Source: Ascidia mentula
Lineage: Eukaryota; Chordata; Ascidiacea; Phlebobranchia; Ascidiidae
Assembly (NCBI GenBank): GCA_947561715.1
Contig: OX387201.1
Coordinates: 20,226,001 to 20,290,000 of the forward strand
Direction of reading: 5' to 3'
DNA length: 64,000 nucleotides
In this document: piece by piece, positions 22,309-34,865 of the stretch
How positions within the stretch are numbered: the stretch's first letter is position 1
Layout: every line of letters begins with the position of its first letter
Position numbers and translations under genes: made by a program
Notes under the pieces: generated by a model
Seen by the model: only the letters and a program-made list of their open reading frames with translations
The model's database searches: none
What the model was told of the DNA's origin: nothing

Positions 22309-25300
22309 GAAGTCAGTTCGCTGAACAGTATAGCTGCCCTTGTAAATGTGATTAAGTTTACACACGGTGTTGACGCTGTCTTTGTACTCACAGTGTCTCT
22401 CTTGCATTTGTACACACGTGAAGCGTGTGGTATTCAATCTTCTGTCGCCCAAAGTTATCGGTAAGCATTGTGTGTGTTACGTCATAGAGGCGCATTGTAG
22501 TTTATGTTGCCTGTTTCGTTTAGGTGTGCGACAGTAACTGCTTGGACCGTCTTTGTGGTCCAGAGTTTCCCGGTTCCCAAATAGTTGGTGAGCGTTATGC
22601 TGTAATTATCTACGTGAATTGACACATTGCCTTCTGTGTAGAAACCGTGTTCTAAGGGTCCACGTGCCCTATACGTGTCTTTCGTCTCCTCCCGACGTCT
22701 GTACCGTCTATACTTCGAATACATTCCATCTTGCGTACGAGTGCGTACTGCACATTCGATAACAAACATAACATCAACTGAGTGAGCGAGTTTGAGGCCC
22801 ATTAAAACTGCGGGAATTCCGCCTCGTGTGACGTTCCGCGCCAAGAACCGGGGCGCGTTCAACGGACGTTACACTCTGCATCAGGTTTTCAATTAAAGTC
22901 ATGCTAGGGAAGAACATAAGAACTCACGTGCGACTTTATGTCAAATGTACTGAACAAATAGGATTTCACAATTAAATGTTACTCAAGTTATATTAGATTT
23001 ATGTATCGCAGAAATGGGAAACAAATTATAAAAAATAGTAACGATTGAAGAGTGCAATTCATCATAACGTAATTAAATAATTGGGTAAACTCAGTTTGAT
23101 CAAATGTACACAAAACAAATATCAACACAACAAAAGGTCATGTTTAATATTTACATCGCAGTAATAAATGCTTAACTGATCGGAACCGGGGGCACCCTGG
23201 GGTTGTGGATTATTGATTTAAGCGTGTGACAAGTCACAAGGTTTGTGTTAAAAAAACTTCAAATTTCAACATTCTGCCCCAGGCTTGCACAACCCCAGGG
23301 TGCACATTTTCGTGGCGCGAGTCAGACAAAATGACGTAAGAATCTGCATTTTGTCTCGCGCCTCGAAATTTTTTTGCTGCATTCGGGCAACTTTGAAACG
23401 TAAATTCCAATGCGAACCGTTTGTGGCCTTGTAATTATCATGCTTTTTGTCTTTAGTTAAAATTGAAGAAAGATAATTGTTCATGCCTCAGCGGTTTGGT
23501 CTTTCGACAATTTCTACGAAGGAATGTCAACCGTGAAGTTGTCATAAAATACCTTGGTTATTCAGCCACAATTTACACTTCCGTCAGGATTTTTATATTA
23601 TTTGTGGTACAATCTATCCGCGGTGGAGTTAGCATGGACGTGAGCCACAAGCAAAACGTTGCGCGTCATCTTCTCCACTGTGGTGTATGCAGATATCATA
23701 GACAATTTAAAACGTGAGTTACATCTCTGTGATGTTTGATCCCGAAATAAAAGTGAGAACATGCATACGATGAACAAATTCTCCTTAGTTTGTGATCAAC
23801 GTTGTAATTATCTATATATAGCGTCCTGAAACCCGGTAGAAATAAACATTGCTGGGCTTGCACGCACGTTCAATCTCCTTACCGTGTTTACTGCAAACTG
23901 CTAGTAATTAACATTACTTGCACGCACGTTCAATCTCCTTACCGTGTTTACTGCAAACTGCTAGTAATTAACATTACTTGCACGCACGTTCAATCTCCTT
24001 ACCGTGTTTACTGCAAACTTGTGTTCGCAGTATTATAATGACGTTATGCAGTACCTGGTACAAGGCTAATCTCAGGTTGTTTGGTGGGAGACGAGATTAG
24101 AAGATGAAGTAAGCGCTTGGCGCTGCTTGGCGCTGCGTGTCGCGTAGTAGCGTTTGCCGCAAAAACTTGAAATTCACAATTGCAAACGCGTTCTTGAAAA
24201 AACCTATTTATAAAACTCGGGATTGTTGAACCCAGAATAATAGTTGAATGTTTCTGATATTCTGAATGTAAACGAAGAATAGGAAACATTGCAAACGAAT
24301 GTCGTTTTGCGAACACTTTTCAACCACATGTCTGTAAAAAATGTGTAACTTTAATAATGACAAATTTATTGCAAAAATAACCTTGATACAAAGAATTCTG
24401 TTTAATCTTACCCTCCTGGTATTAAATGCTTAACTCAAGGTATTGACCTGAATGTGGAGTTGTTCTGTCATTAAAAATTACCTGTTTGTGTTACTTTTGT
24501 TGGTTGTGCTGCAAGCGACGATTTAGAATAAAATTTCTCTTGCAAGTAAAACGTTTGCGCATCACCTCTGTTGCGATGTCTGCTCATATCATAGAAAACA
24601 TGAAACATTAAATATTCTGTGCATGGATGCGCGTTGAAATCACCTCATGTTTGTTCACATATTCATGACGTCATGCAGTACCTGGTACAAGATTAGTGCT
24701 TGGCGGTGCGTGTCCCGACTGCTGAAAGTAGCAACAACTTCGCCTCATGTGGTTGGGAAGTTACCTGCTGCGTGTTTAGTGGTAATGCAGTTTTTCTATA
24801 AAGCCGGGAGTCTTGCAACTGTTTGTCCGCATTCAGTTGCCTGGGACAGGAAGGTGTCGAGGGACAGGTAAAGAAAAGTGTTAAGAAATAATACGAGATC
24901 TAACTAACTTGGATGCAAATTACTTGGGTCGTATTACAAGAAATTGTCGATTAACATTGGTAGCTCACCTTGGCATCAGTTTCCTAACATTTAACATTTA
25001 TCTATGAAGTTAGTCGTAACTGCTTGAGGTAACAACGTTGCTTATCCTCGACAACACGAAGTGTGTACGTCTAAAGTACAACAGGTTATACTACATTAGA
25101 GATAATACATGCCAGAGAATATGTGAAAAATGAATGCAGGAACCGACCTGTGCAGGTCGCGGTGACCGGTGGATCTGTCTTTACAAATCAATATATTATA
25201 TTCCTGTGACAATGAGTGAAGCACGATCACCGCTTGTGTGTAATTTTTATTTTTTCTCATAAATAATAATTTCGCCTGTTGGCATCCTCAGTTTCTGTCT

Positions 25301-25726
25301 TATTCAAATTGAAATGTTTCCACTCCTTTTGGAGTCTCAGGAATATAACAGAGATAATGCAAGTTCACAATTGTTAATGCGAATACAAAACAAAGACGTG
25401 AGCAGAAGAATGTGATAAAAATAATGTGGTGTTGATATTAGTCACAAGAGTAAGTTTTGTAGCTGTTTCAAAACATGTTTGTGTGTAGTTCGGTAGAACG
25501 GTTAATGAAACACTTCTTTTCTAAAATAGGTCATGCTTTACCATTGCATCGACATTTTCACATGATTGTTTATATCGTTGTCATAGCACCGAAAGCGTGG
25601 GTGTGGCGCACCTAGTGGCCATAATTGAAAGTTAATTATTACGAAGTTTTACAATTGGTTTACATTCTTTGTAACTACATATGTGGAATTTATTGCAACA
25701 AGTTGATTTTTATGATTCTCCCATCA
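22309..25726. repeat. Macrosatellite unit 3
   Basis: Identical to unit 2 on its left side. From about 24520 to the end it carries private changes (for example gacgatttagaat, and ggttatactac near 25085). Similarity stops at about 25726, just before a fourth unit would begin, so the array is almost exactly three units long. Confidence 0.95.
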
Positions 25727-25985
25727 ATCATTTTGTCGAAGTTGAGTTGTTTTATGTTCAGAATAAGTTTCTGAGTAAAGTTGAAAATATCAATCAAGCC
25801 CAACAGCTCAAAGATGTTTAATATCAGATAAATATATTTCGCCTAAAGAGGCATCATCAGTTTCTGTGACTGCAGAGTGTATAAATCAGAAGCAACGTAA
25901 CCATTTAAGTTAACACAAGGTTTATAACTTCTATTACAATAACTTCTATTCTCTTCAGTTGTCGATGTCAGGAAAAACATTTGAA
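25727..25985 (+). promoter_or_regulatory. 5' flank of the ZP-domain gene
   Basis: A 3' splice acceptor (pyrimidine-rich run, then ctcttcag ending 25958) lies 27 nt before the ATG. It could join a non-coding 5' exon or, since ascidian mRNAs are often trans-spliced, accept a spliced leader. A hairpin motif (CTGATGA, GCC..GGC, GAAA on the minus strand, 25837-25860) lies upstream. No TATA box assigned. Confidence 0.4.
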
Positions 25986-28900
25986 ATGGAAATTATTTTC
26001 CTCTTATGTTTGTTTCGGCATGTTGCAGGTTTTGTGCCAGCTGCAGGTATTTATATAAAGACATTATGTTAAAATCGTTATATGTTATTCACGAATATAT
26101 TAAACGCCATACTTGTGTAGATTTGATGGCGTCCAAATGCCGACCATCAGCTTATAGTGGACAGAGAACTATTTTCAGCATCTTTTCGTTTTGTCCAACG
26201 TTTGAGAAAGGTTTATCCACTGGAAATGATGGGGGAATTGCTGCAATACATTTGTCCTCCAGATCACTCGGCAACAAGATTTGTTCGGTAAATATGTCCG
26301 CTCTGTAGTTCTGCTCAACCAACCTTAACTTTGAGTTGTGGGAGATCTTGTGCTTACGTGAACCAAACTTATTACAACAAGTTGATGAATATTCCTGTTC
26401 GCAACTGCAAGATATAAAAATAATTAGCGTGACGATAAATTCTAACGTTATTTTTGCGGATCGAATATTGTACTTTAACATTTGTGGCATTTTTTAATTA
26501 TCTGTATAATTTATTCAGGCGTCAGTGGTTGAATTCTTTTCTGATAATGATAATAAAACAACCTGAAAGCGAACCATAGAAATAACTGACTAATGCGTTT
26601 AGAGGGCAAATACCGGTATGTGGAACAGGGAAATCCCTATTTTTCATACTAGTTATTTGTATGTTTTGTTATATTGTAGGTTTTCGAAGGAAAATTCGGA
26701 CCCGGTGACATGACAGGAGCCTTGTTAGGAGAGTTTACTGGTGATGGAAGTGCAACAGGAATTGTGAAATCGGATACAGGTTTCATGTATTTATATTGTT
26801 GGACGATGAAAGGCATTCCTTCTGTGACTTTTCCCTTCGTTGCATTCATGGAAGGTAAGAAACGTAAAACCAAACAATGTAAGAAACAAGCAGGAAATGT
26901 ATTTGAATATCATAAATCGATTAAAGTTAAGATGCAACGGCATTCGGCCAACTTTCAGTTTAATTTAATTTCGACAAACTCATGCAAGTACGTAAAATAC
27001 GAAATGTTGTTTAGTTAACAAACAATCTTGTGATTCGGAGTTGAACGTGGACGATCTTCCAACAACTCTTGTTTTTCCAACTTCGAGCGATGGGAACTTG
27101 TTACAATACCTAGCTTGTAATTATACTGTGACAAGCCCAGTGAGATGTAATTTCACAATATCTGCTTCCTCTGTTAGCCCTAGGTTTGAAGGCCCTGACG
27201 GACTCTATGTAAGCTGCATTCTGAAAGTTTTCGTGACTGCCATTATAGAGACGTTGTTGTTATCTTTGATATAAAACAAACTAAGTTCATTTGACCTACT
27301 GTACCTTGTTGTTGGATAGATTTTATCCGATGATCCTTCACATACTGGGGTAATTGATGGCGGGGATCAAATAATAAAACTTCAAGCCCGAAGAATTAAT
27401 ATTCAAATATTCGTATATGACTCTGACACTCCTCCTCCTTCAATCAGCATAAGCTCAGGTTTGTATTATATCAAGTTCGAGAATAATGTGAGGCAGAAGT
27501 AATGAAGTGGGTTGAACAAGTTGAGCAACCGATCATATAAAGAGACTTAAACACAAACCGATTACATAATTTAAAAATGCGGACACTGTGTAGTGCACAA
27601 TGCTTAGTGTGTGTGGATGACGTAGTTATTATGTGTCTGACTTATGGAATTTTCAAACAAATATTTTTCATACAAGTTTGTGTTTAATTACACCCTGTTC
27701 TCACGGGGAAAGTTATGTGTCACCATAAGCACTTTCACTACATGGCTTTGCCTATGATATTACGCACTTCTTGTGTTTGCAAGATTTTGCTTGACATTTC
27801 GATGCAAAGCTAACTCTGTGATGGTCAGCTGCTTTCATTTTTAAAACTTCCAGTAATTAATGTAAACATAATAGTCAGAAAGATTAACTGAGAATATAAA
27901 TTGAGACGAAATAAGGTTTATTGACCCAGGAATATTTTTGCACTAAAATCAAAGTAGTTTAAAACAGGAAAAGTGAAACTAGAATATTATTTTATATTCA
28001 GATTGCAAGATGTATAACGAAAAGGAATGCAACTCAAATTCTATCAAGTTAAAGTAAGACTTAAAACTTATAAAAATTGCTAGAGGAATAAATATTTTTT
28101 TCATGAATTTGTTACTTTGAATTCATCCAAACTAAACCAAAACAATGATATAAAATTTCTTTGTTTTAGTTATAAGTTTTGTTGCTTGCATGAAATTTGT
28201 TTTGATAAAACTTCAGTTAATCTAAAATAATAAACAAGTTATGATGAGTAATCACAATCTCATTCAGATGTCGGTCATCCGAACTTTTCTAACTGATTAT
28301 AAATATAAACGACATCTTACACATCTATTATTTTCTTCTATTGCTTTTTTATAGGTTATAAATTAGCGACGTATTTTACAACATCAAGTTCACCAATCTT
28401 ATGGTTATTTAAACAACTTTTATTCCAGTGTCAGTTCCTATGGGTTAAGAGCATTGGATGCAAGTGGAAAAGATATTTTGTATATTTCAAATCGTCCCAT
28501 GACAAGTCTTGATTGTCTCCCTGGAAGTTGTAAAGCTGCAGCGAAAGATCCTGTTTTCCAATTTGAACTGGGCGCGTGTTCTTCAACTCTGGAGGTATTT
28601 GTATTTAGTGAAGAAATATTATCCGATGTACATCTGAATTTATTAAATCTGGCAGTAACTGAACTGGTCCGCAATACAGTTAATAATAATGGGGTTATTA
28701 CATACAATTTGTGGGGTTGTTCAGTAGCAGAAAACAAACTACTGTCGCCTCCCTTAGAGCGACCGAGAGGCACGACTGCGTCTCGGGCCTCGCACCCAAC
28801 GGGGCTGACTGAGTCTCGATGGCAATTCGGCCTCGTAGGCAACTTGCCTTCTCTATCTCAAGGTTACTGTTGGAGTTAAATAACTCCTTTACACAAGTCT

Positions 28901-31900
28901 GTGCGTCTTCTAAGTAGTCTAACTCCCGACTAAACACATACATCCACCAAGCTTCAAACCAGTCCAAAGGTGTTCATAAATCCGTTTATTGTCGATAATC
29001 CAGTAAAGTAATACAGCACACAGCACAGAAGTTTCTTTGACTTTGTTTATGATTTCAGTTATATATATGGCTTTATGGCCTAAATGTCGTGGTTAATGAC
29101 ACAAGTGTAATGTCGCTGCCTCTGCAGGCTAGCATTTTTTCACATGCTACTGACGCCGCTTTGTTGGACATCACAACATGGGCATTCGTTGAACGCGTGA
29201 TTACAATGACTTTGGTTTTAACTCCCGGCTTGGTTTTAACATAAATTAGCTGTAAGTTTTAGGGCCTTTTTTCTTTGTAAACATGTGTTGTGCAGCGACA
29301 CTACTGATGCAACCTGAGTCAATAGATAAGTTTCGTGTAAGAGGTGATTTCCATTAACTTAACTTACTTTGCACGTTAATGATGTCATCGTCGTTAGAGT
29401 TGTTGACCTATTTTCAAAGCGATAATATTTGACTTCACTCACAACTTAAGGCGTCACTCATGTTATGAAAAGTTAAAATGATAAGCAGCGTAATATGTGA
29501 GTGCACGTATGATAAGTTGCGATTTTCTTGATATTTGCTCTGAATTACTTTCGAAGAAAAGTAAAATCAACCTAAGTTTTGTAAACGAACTTAGCAATTA
29601 GGCATATTAATCTTGAATAAGACAAAGCATGTCATAAACCTTTAAAAAACATATAAAAATTTTCATTATCGACCAACTGATCAGAGCATAATCTTCATTA
29701 TTAATTATTCCAACAAAAATATACTTTACATGTTTTTTCGAAGAAATCCCAAAGCAACGTAAGCATCATGTACCAAGTTCGCAATTACAAATTTACCACT
29801 CAAGTTGTGAGACGGAGATCTTACAATCCACACTTGGAAATATCGTGCTTTATTTCGGAAATATTAAACAGAGATATCAAAACTGCTTCTAGAGCAATGT
29901 CAACTAAACTGTACGCATTGTAATTTAATTACTTTTTTAATTTGGTGACATTTATGCTTTTGTTGAAACTTAACAGGAAAGAAAGTTATCTGACTTCACA
30001 TCGTAGTGTCGGGAATATTACGATCAGATTTGAGTTGTTTAGTGACGAGCAAATGAAAAATCCACTCAGATCAAATTCAATCGTCCAAGTTCCAAACTTC
30101 GTTTACGCTAAGGTTGATTCGGCCAGTGGAAGTGGAAAGTTTCACACATCTCTAAGGGTATGTTTGTTCAATAATAATTTGAAATAAATATGTATCAGTG
30201 CATTATTAAGGCTCTGCTGGTCATAAGTTAAGTCTTAGAAGTGTGGCCTGAAATACACATATATACGTTCACACACGGTAAAAATTTTATGCTAAATAAA
30301 TAAATTCATTGATGAATTCCTCGAAGTCAAGTTTGTGAATAAATTAACTTTTAATACAAAAACTTTGTTGACCATTCTACTCCTTTATTACTAAACTTAC
30401 GTCATAAGTTATGTAGGTGGACTGGATTATTGGCTGGACCTAAATGCGCTCGTTGTTGTTGGCTGACAAAGCGTTGTTTATTTATGTATGGTTTCTATTA
30501 GATATATTAGGAATTTTTTTCATATGATTTGTGCAAGGATTCCATGTTTAGCCACTGTTTTAATGAAACTCTGTTTGTCAGTTAAAATCGTGCTGGGTCA
30601 GCAACATGGATTCTGATGAAGGAGGTTTGATACATGAACTCATCACAGAAAGGTAAAATGTCGACGAAAAAAAACCTTCCAAATACATTCCTGTCAATTA
30701 TGTTCAAGTGAAAGTGAATTAAGAATGCCAGAAAACATAAGCACGAAACTTCACATATTTCCAACCTTACCCACTATTTCTCATTTAAATTCAGTGTTTT
30801 TTCTACTTCTATTTCATGCCACAATATTAACACAGGTCTATAGAAATTTGTTTTATTCTTGCTCAAAATGTTTGATGGCATCTTATTAGAGATTTGTTCG
30901 TGTTAAAATATAAAAAGTTTACAGATAAAATCATATTATCGCAGTTGCAAAGTCGTCCACGAGATGGAGTCTGAAGATTCAATCGTAATTTTGAGAAACT
31001 ACCAAAGCACTTTCGGATCCTTTAAGTTTCGCTCATTCGTGTGGAACAACGTGCCTGTGAACGAACAATCACTGTACGCTCACTGTTACGTGCAATTATG
31101 CGACAACACTTCTGATGGTTGTCAACAACCGGTGAGGTTTTGTATAGACAGTAAAATTGACTCTTTCTTCCTTGGCAGAATTACGTACATAGTAACATAT
31201 TAGCTGTCCTACACAAGAACAAAACTGATTTTACGAAAAAATACTCACACAATTTTCAATCGAATAATCTTGATAAGCTTCTGGATTTATTTACAAATTT
31301 TCAGAGTTTTATTATGAAAACGCAAAACATTTATTCATGTGTGTTTCACAGGATTGCTCACAAAGACGTGAACGGCGATCAGTGGATGCGGATATAGAAG
31401 AGATTTTAACGGTTGGACCATTCTACGTTTCAGCTCAGGATTTGTGTGGAAAGGTGAGTAGATGCATTTAAGCTCTCGGTATATAGCATAGAGCCGTACT
31501 TAGTTGTACATCACGTTATATACTAAACGAAAAACAGATTAACTAATCTTCAAAAACACGTAAGCAGCTAAGTTAGTGAAAGGTCCAGTGTGTATTGGTG
31601 CGTTCGTATATTTAGTTTTACACATAAACTACTAACAGGGTTATCGATCCACAGTCTACCGGGGCAGTCATCAGTAATTAAGTTTGTTAATTTTTTTGTG
31701 CTATTTTTTTGGTTGTACAAATACTCCAGTCTGTTGTCTAGTCTGTATCATAAATATCTTTTATTGTAGGAAAATGGTGGATGCACAGATTTCTGCAACG
31801 AAGAACTTGGAGTTGTCCAATGTTCTTGTTTTAAAGGCCGCTATCTCGGGAATGACGAAAAAACTTGCATTGGTGAGAACTTATATCTTTAGCTATTTGA

Positions 31901-32309
31901 ATATCGTCTGATCCGATTTAAGGCTGCAATTTTTGAGGAACAAAATTACCTTTCCAAGTCAAAGAACAACAAAAGAGAGTTCCACATCTTATCTTCAAAA
32001 ATAATTGAAGTTGTCTGACTTAAAAATTCTAAAACGTTTGCTGATGAAAATTCTATAAATCATGACAACCAATCAGCAAATAAACAATACTGGTATTTCT
32101 TTTTCCATACCATGTAACTATATGTCCCAATAACTCTATCTTACCTTAATATATGTGTGTGTGCAGAGGTGGAAAAAGCATTGGAATCAGAAGGTGTCCA
32201 GGATATGAAAGGTGTTTACATAGCAGTTGGATTCATCGTCGTTCTGCTTATTATTGTGCTTGGGTTGGTTGCTTGGTTTATGAGACGTCGTTTCAACAAG
32301 GATGTTTAA
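25986..32309 (+). CDS. CUB-like/ZP/EGF type I membrane protein (13 exons, about 606 aa)
   Basis: Exons 25986-26046, 26121-26287, 26680-26854, 27015-27208, 27320-27458, 28355-28370, 28429-28710, 29977-30157, 30582-30652, 30945-31131, 31352-31453, 31770-31872 and 32167-32309 join in phase to 607 codons. Order: signal peptide (MEIIFLLCLFRHVAGF), an unassigned Cys-containing region, a CUB-like domain (YLACNYTV, CNFTISASS, DGLY), ZP-N (FQFELGACSSTLEVFVF), ZP-C (LKSCWVSNMDSDEGGLIHEL, then LYAHCYVQLCDNTSDGC), a furin-type site RRERRS followed by hydrophobic ILTVGPFYV, an EGF-like module (ENGGCTDFCNEELG), a TM helix (GFIVVLLIIVLGLVAWFM) and a short basic tail. ZP modules polymerise into egg coats and epithelial matrices after cleavage at such sites. 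The 16-nt sixth exon and the weak donor of exon 7 are the least certain parts; they are chosen because they alone keep phase. Fossil LTR-like DNA lies in intron 7. Confidence 0.82.
28711..29235 (-). mobile_element. Fossil LTR-retrotransposon-like fragment in a ZP-gene intron
   Basis: On the minus strand it matches parts of 52985-53990: the gggagttaaaacc region, a polyadenylation-type aataaacgg segment, and the conserved downstream leader with gcttggtggatg. Long-terminal-repeat origin is inferred from the three-copy comparison and the promoter/poly(A) layout. It is a partial, degraded copy; family is unconfirmed (Gypsy-like possible). Confidence 0.45.
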
Positions 32310-32832
32310 TGTGATAACTGAAGACATAAGTGTACCCTGCGTGTAACTAACTGACTGATTTAATTAACAGCTTAACGTATATTTGTATAATCCCGTGTAT
32401 AACGCACACTTTTGTATCTTGCTGCAAAAATACAACCTGACATATATCTGTGTGTGTAGAATTGTTGCTTTATAAGAGATTAGTTTCAAAGTGCTGCGTT
32501 GTCTCCAAGCACAATCCAACCACTCAACTTAAAAAAAAATAACGCTAACACCGCTTGTGAAATCACGTGATGTTATCGAAATACAATATGCCTGACAGCA
32601 ACAGAAACATAAAATAGTATTTGAACATACGCATAGCAATGTCTATTCATTGCACCAAGAAGTATCAAGATTCACTTTTAACATGAGATTATCGCTATTA
32701 TGGAAAACGCCGTTTGGCAGAAGGTTATTTAACGAAAGGGAGTTTACTTATCTAAGTAAGGGTCACTTGTTTACGGAAGAATTTGCTTCATACCATATGG
32801 CGCTGATGTACAGCGACATGGTCTATGTTTAG
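32310..32832. other. 3' flank of the ZP-domain gene
   Basis: AT-rich sequence that should include the ZP gene 3' UTR; no clear AATAAA was found just after the stop. A 60-codon ORF at 32650-32832 has no recognisable content. Confidence 0.4.
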
Positions 32833-33318
32833 TGTCGCCGCACAACATATGTGCATACAAAAATCCCAAACTTACAACTTTGTTGTGCCTGAGAGTTAAA
32901 ACCAAATCATTATAATCACGCGTTCAATGAATGCCCAAGTTGTGATGTCAAACGAAACGACATGGGTGAAAAAGTGCTAGCCAGTAGATGCAACGACATT
33001 ATAGCTGTGTTATAAACCATGTTATGTAGGCAATCAAGCGATATAGTTAACTTAGGCAACCAAACTAACTACGTAAATAGTTATATTAAACATAGGTACT
33101 TCTTGCAAATAATAAATAACGTTAATTTAAACACAAATACTTGTTTCGCAAATGATAAATAAAGCTAAAATAAACATAACTACTTTTAGTTAATCGGAAA
33201 ACAAAGACTTGGATTTCAACATAAACAACATATTTGGGGCACTTACGTAATCTAGCAATATAAACAACTGACGTAATCGACCAAATCGGTAAGCAAGTTC
33301 AAGTTGCGCAATAAGGTA
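32833..33318 (+). mobile_element. Fossil solo-LTR-like fragment
   Basis: Begins tgtcgccgcacaa, as does 52985, and stays alignable with 52985-53570 to about 33318. It ends abruptly against coding-like sequence of an unknown gene. Only the front portion is present. LTR identity is inferred from the shared start and the two relatives in this window. Confidence 0.45.
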
Positions 33319-33676
33319 TATTTGGTAATCATCGACCCCTTTAAAAATCACAGGGTCAGCGTTCACGTCGTCAATATTTAACTGTAGTTCATGCGGATCT
33401 AAATATAATAAAAGTAGAAATGATTGTGAAATAACTTCAAGGAAAGACAAAGAAACAAACAACCAAAATATGTTACGGAGAATTCTTACCATCAACGAGC
33501 AGTACCAGTTCATCTGTGGTGCAGTTGTCTGACGTTGGTTTATTTGTTATCTGGTAAACCAAACCAAACACACCTTAATGTTGGTTTGTATTCTGTTGGC
33601 TTGTTTCGAGAGATGCTTGATAACCGTCGCCAGACATTGATCCAGCAAAGCACGTTCTCTGAGCAGTGATGCGTGA
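33319..33676 (-). pseudogene. Fragment of an unidentified multi-exon gene
   Basis: Three exon-like stretches on the minus strand. 33574-33676 reads HASLLRERALLDQCLATVIK then HLSKQANRIQTNIK, with a good acceptor and a gtgtgt donor; it is helical and coiled-coil-like. 33490-33550 reads NKPTSDNCTTDELVLLVD with donor gtaaga. One starting at 33398 reads DPHELQLNIDDVNADPVIFK, then GVDDYQIYLI, and runs into the LTR-like fragment on its left. The last two join in phase. The apparent 23-nt gap between the first two is too short for a normal intron, so one boundary is wrong or mutated. I do not recognise the family. It is cut off on both sides by repeats and is probably a gene remnant. Confidence 0.5.
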
Positions 33677-33766
33677 CTGAAAAAATATTTGTAACGGTTT
33701 TAAGGTACAACATACTATTTGAATCAACAAATCAAGCACTCAGCCTAAGGTGAGGTTCTTGAGCAA

Positions 33767-34140
33767 ACATGTACGTTATCATGTCCTAAATAACAAACAA
33801 CCTTGGTTGGAATTTGTATGTGTTGATGTCTTTGAAAAGGTCGGACTACGAACAACGCTGTGTAAATATCTCAATCCGCTACTGCGTCAAACAGCAAAGT
33901 TATCTGCGTATTCGATAATTTACCCAACAATATATTGTCAATCTCTCCGCCGTCGACTCACTCGCTTTGTCCGCAGTAAGATTGTGACGCAACAAATATC
34001 AGCTGTCCAGCCAAGCGGAACCAGTAATTCCTCTCTCAGCAGCGAAACAAAATGCGGAACTTAATTCACAATCGTTGCCTGTGGCAGCATTTGTGAGGAA
34101 ACTGTTACTTTGTGAAAGCGGATTCCTTTATTCGTTTTTA
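33767..34140 (+). repeat. Dispersed repeat R, copy 1
   Basis: Shares gttatcatgtcctaaataac near its start and cgctttgtccgcagtaagat, cagccaagcggaacc and gaggaaactgttactttgtg with copies at 44135-44735 and 45190-45465. It ends where segmental copy B begins. Family unknown. Confidence 0.75.
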
Positions 34141-34865
34141 AGTGTAGCAGCAAGTTCTTAAACAAACTAATTCCCAAGAAAATTGTAAACAAAATTCGTC
34201 TCTTGCACGCTTCAGTGATTTTCCAACACGAACAGCGATTTTATCCTCGCAACCAGAACATTAACTTTTCCAATGCTGATTGCTGACTTGCAACATAGAA
34301 TACTGTTTTAGTGTTCTATGCTTGCAATAATTACCTAATTTTTTTTGTATACACAAAATAGACAGATTGAATCAAGTTGATATACATTTTGCATGAACGA
34401 GCAATATTCTATATTACAAATATTCGGTTGGAAGCCAACAATTTATTGTAGTAAAGCTACTCGATTTCTACAAAAATTTAAGGTAAATATGCATATGTCT
34501 AACTTTGTCAAACAATCTTTACTAAGTGCACACGATGCAAATATGAGTAAAAAAATGTTACATCAGTGGAAGAATCTGGGATGTTCACAGTTTTATAAAT
34601 CTCACAAAACGTGTCACTTCAAAAGAAAATGCAAAAACATAAAAAAACAGCATCTAACAATATTTCACATAATACAGGAAGCATACAAATTTTCACAGTG
34701 AAATATTTACAAACTACACGAACTTGTCGCGCAACTGCATACAATGTTTTGAACCTGACAAGAAAAACAGGAAACTGTTGTTCTAAAATAAGTAAAACTT
34801 GGGAACAGAAAAGTTTTGTTTCTTTGTAGAAACTTTTCTGTTGGCCGGGGAAATCGAACGTGCTC

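Noticed and set aside
15400-25730. Histone, rDNA or spliced-leader tandem cluster
   Set aside because: No histone-like ORFs and no recognisable rRNA or spliced-leader sequence are present in the 3.4-kb unit.
28454-28879. 141-codon ORF as a single-exon gene
   Set aside because: Its first part is the ZP-N exon; its C-terminal part (LERPRGTTASRASHP) is fossil LTR-like sequence in the intron.
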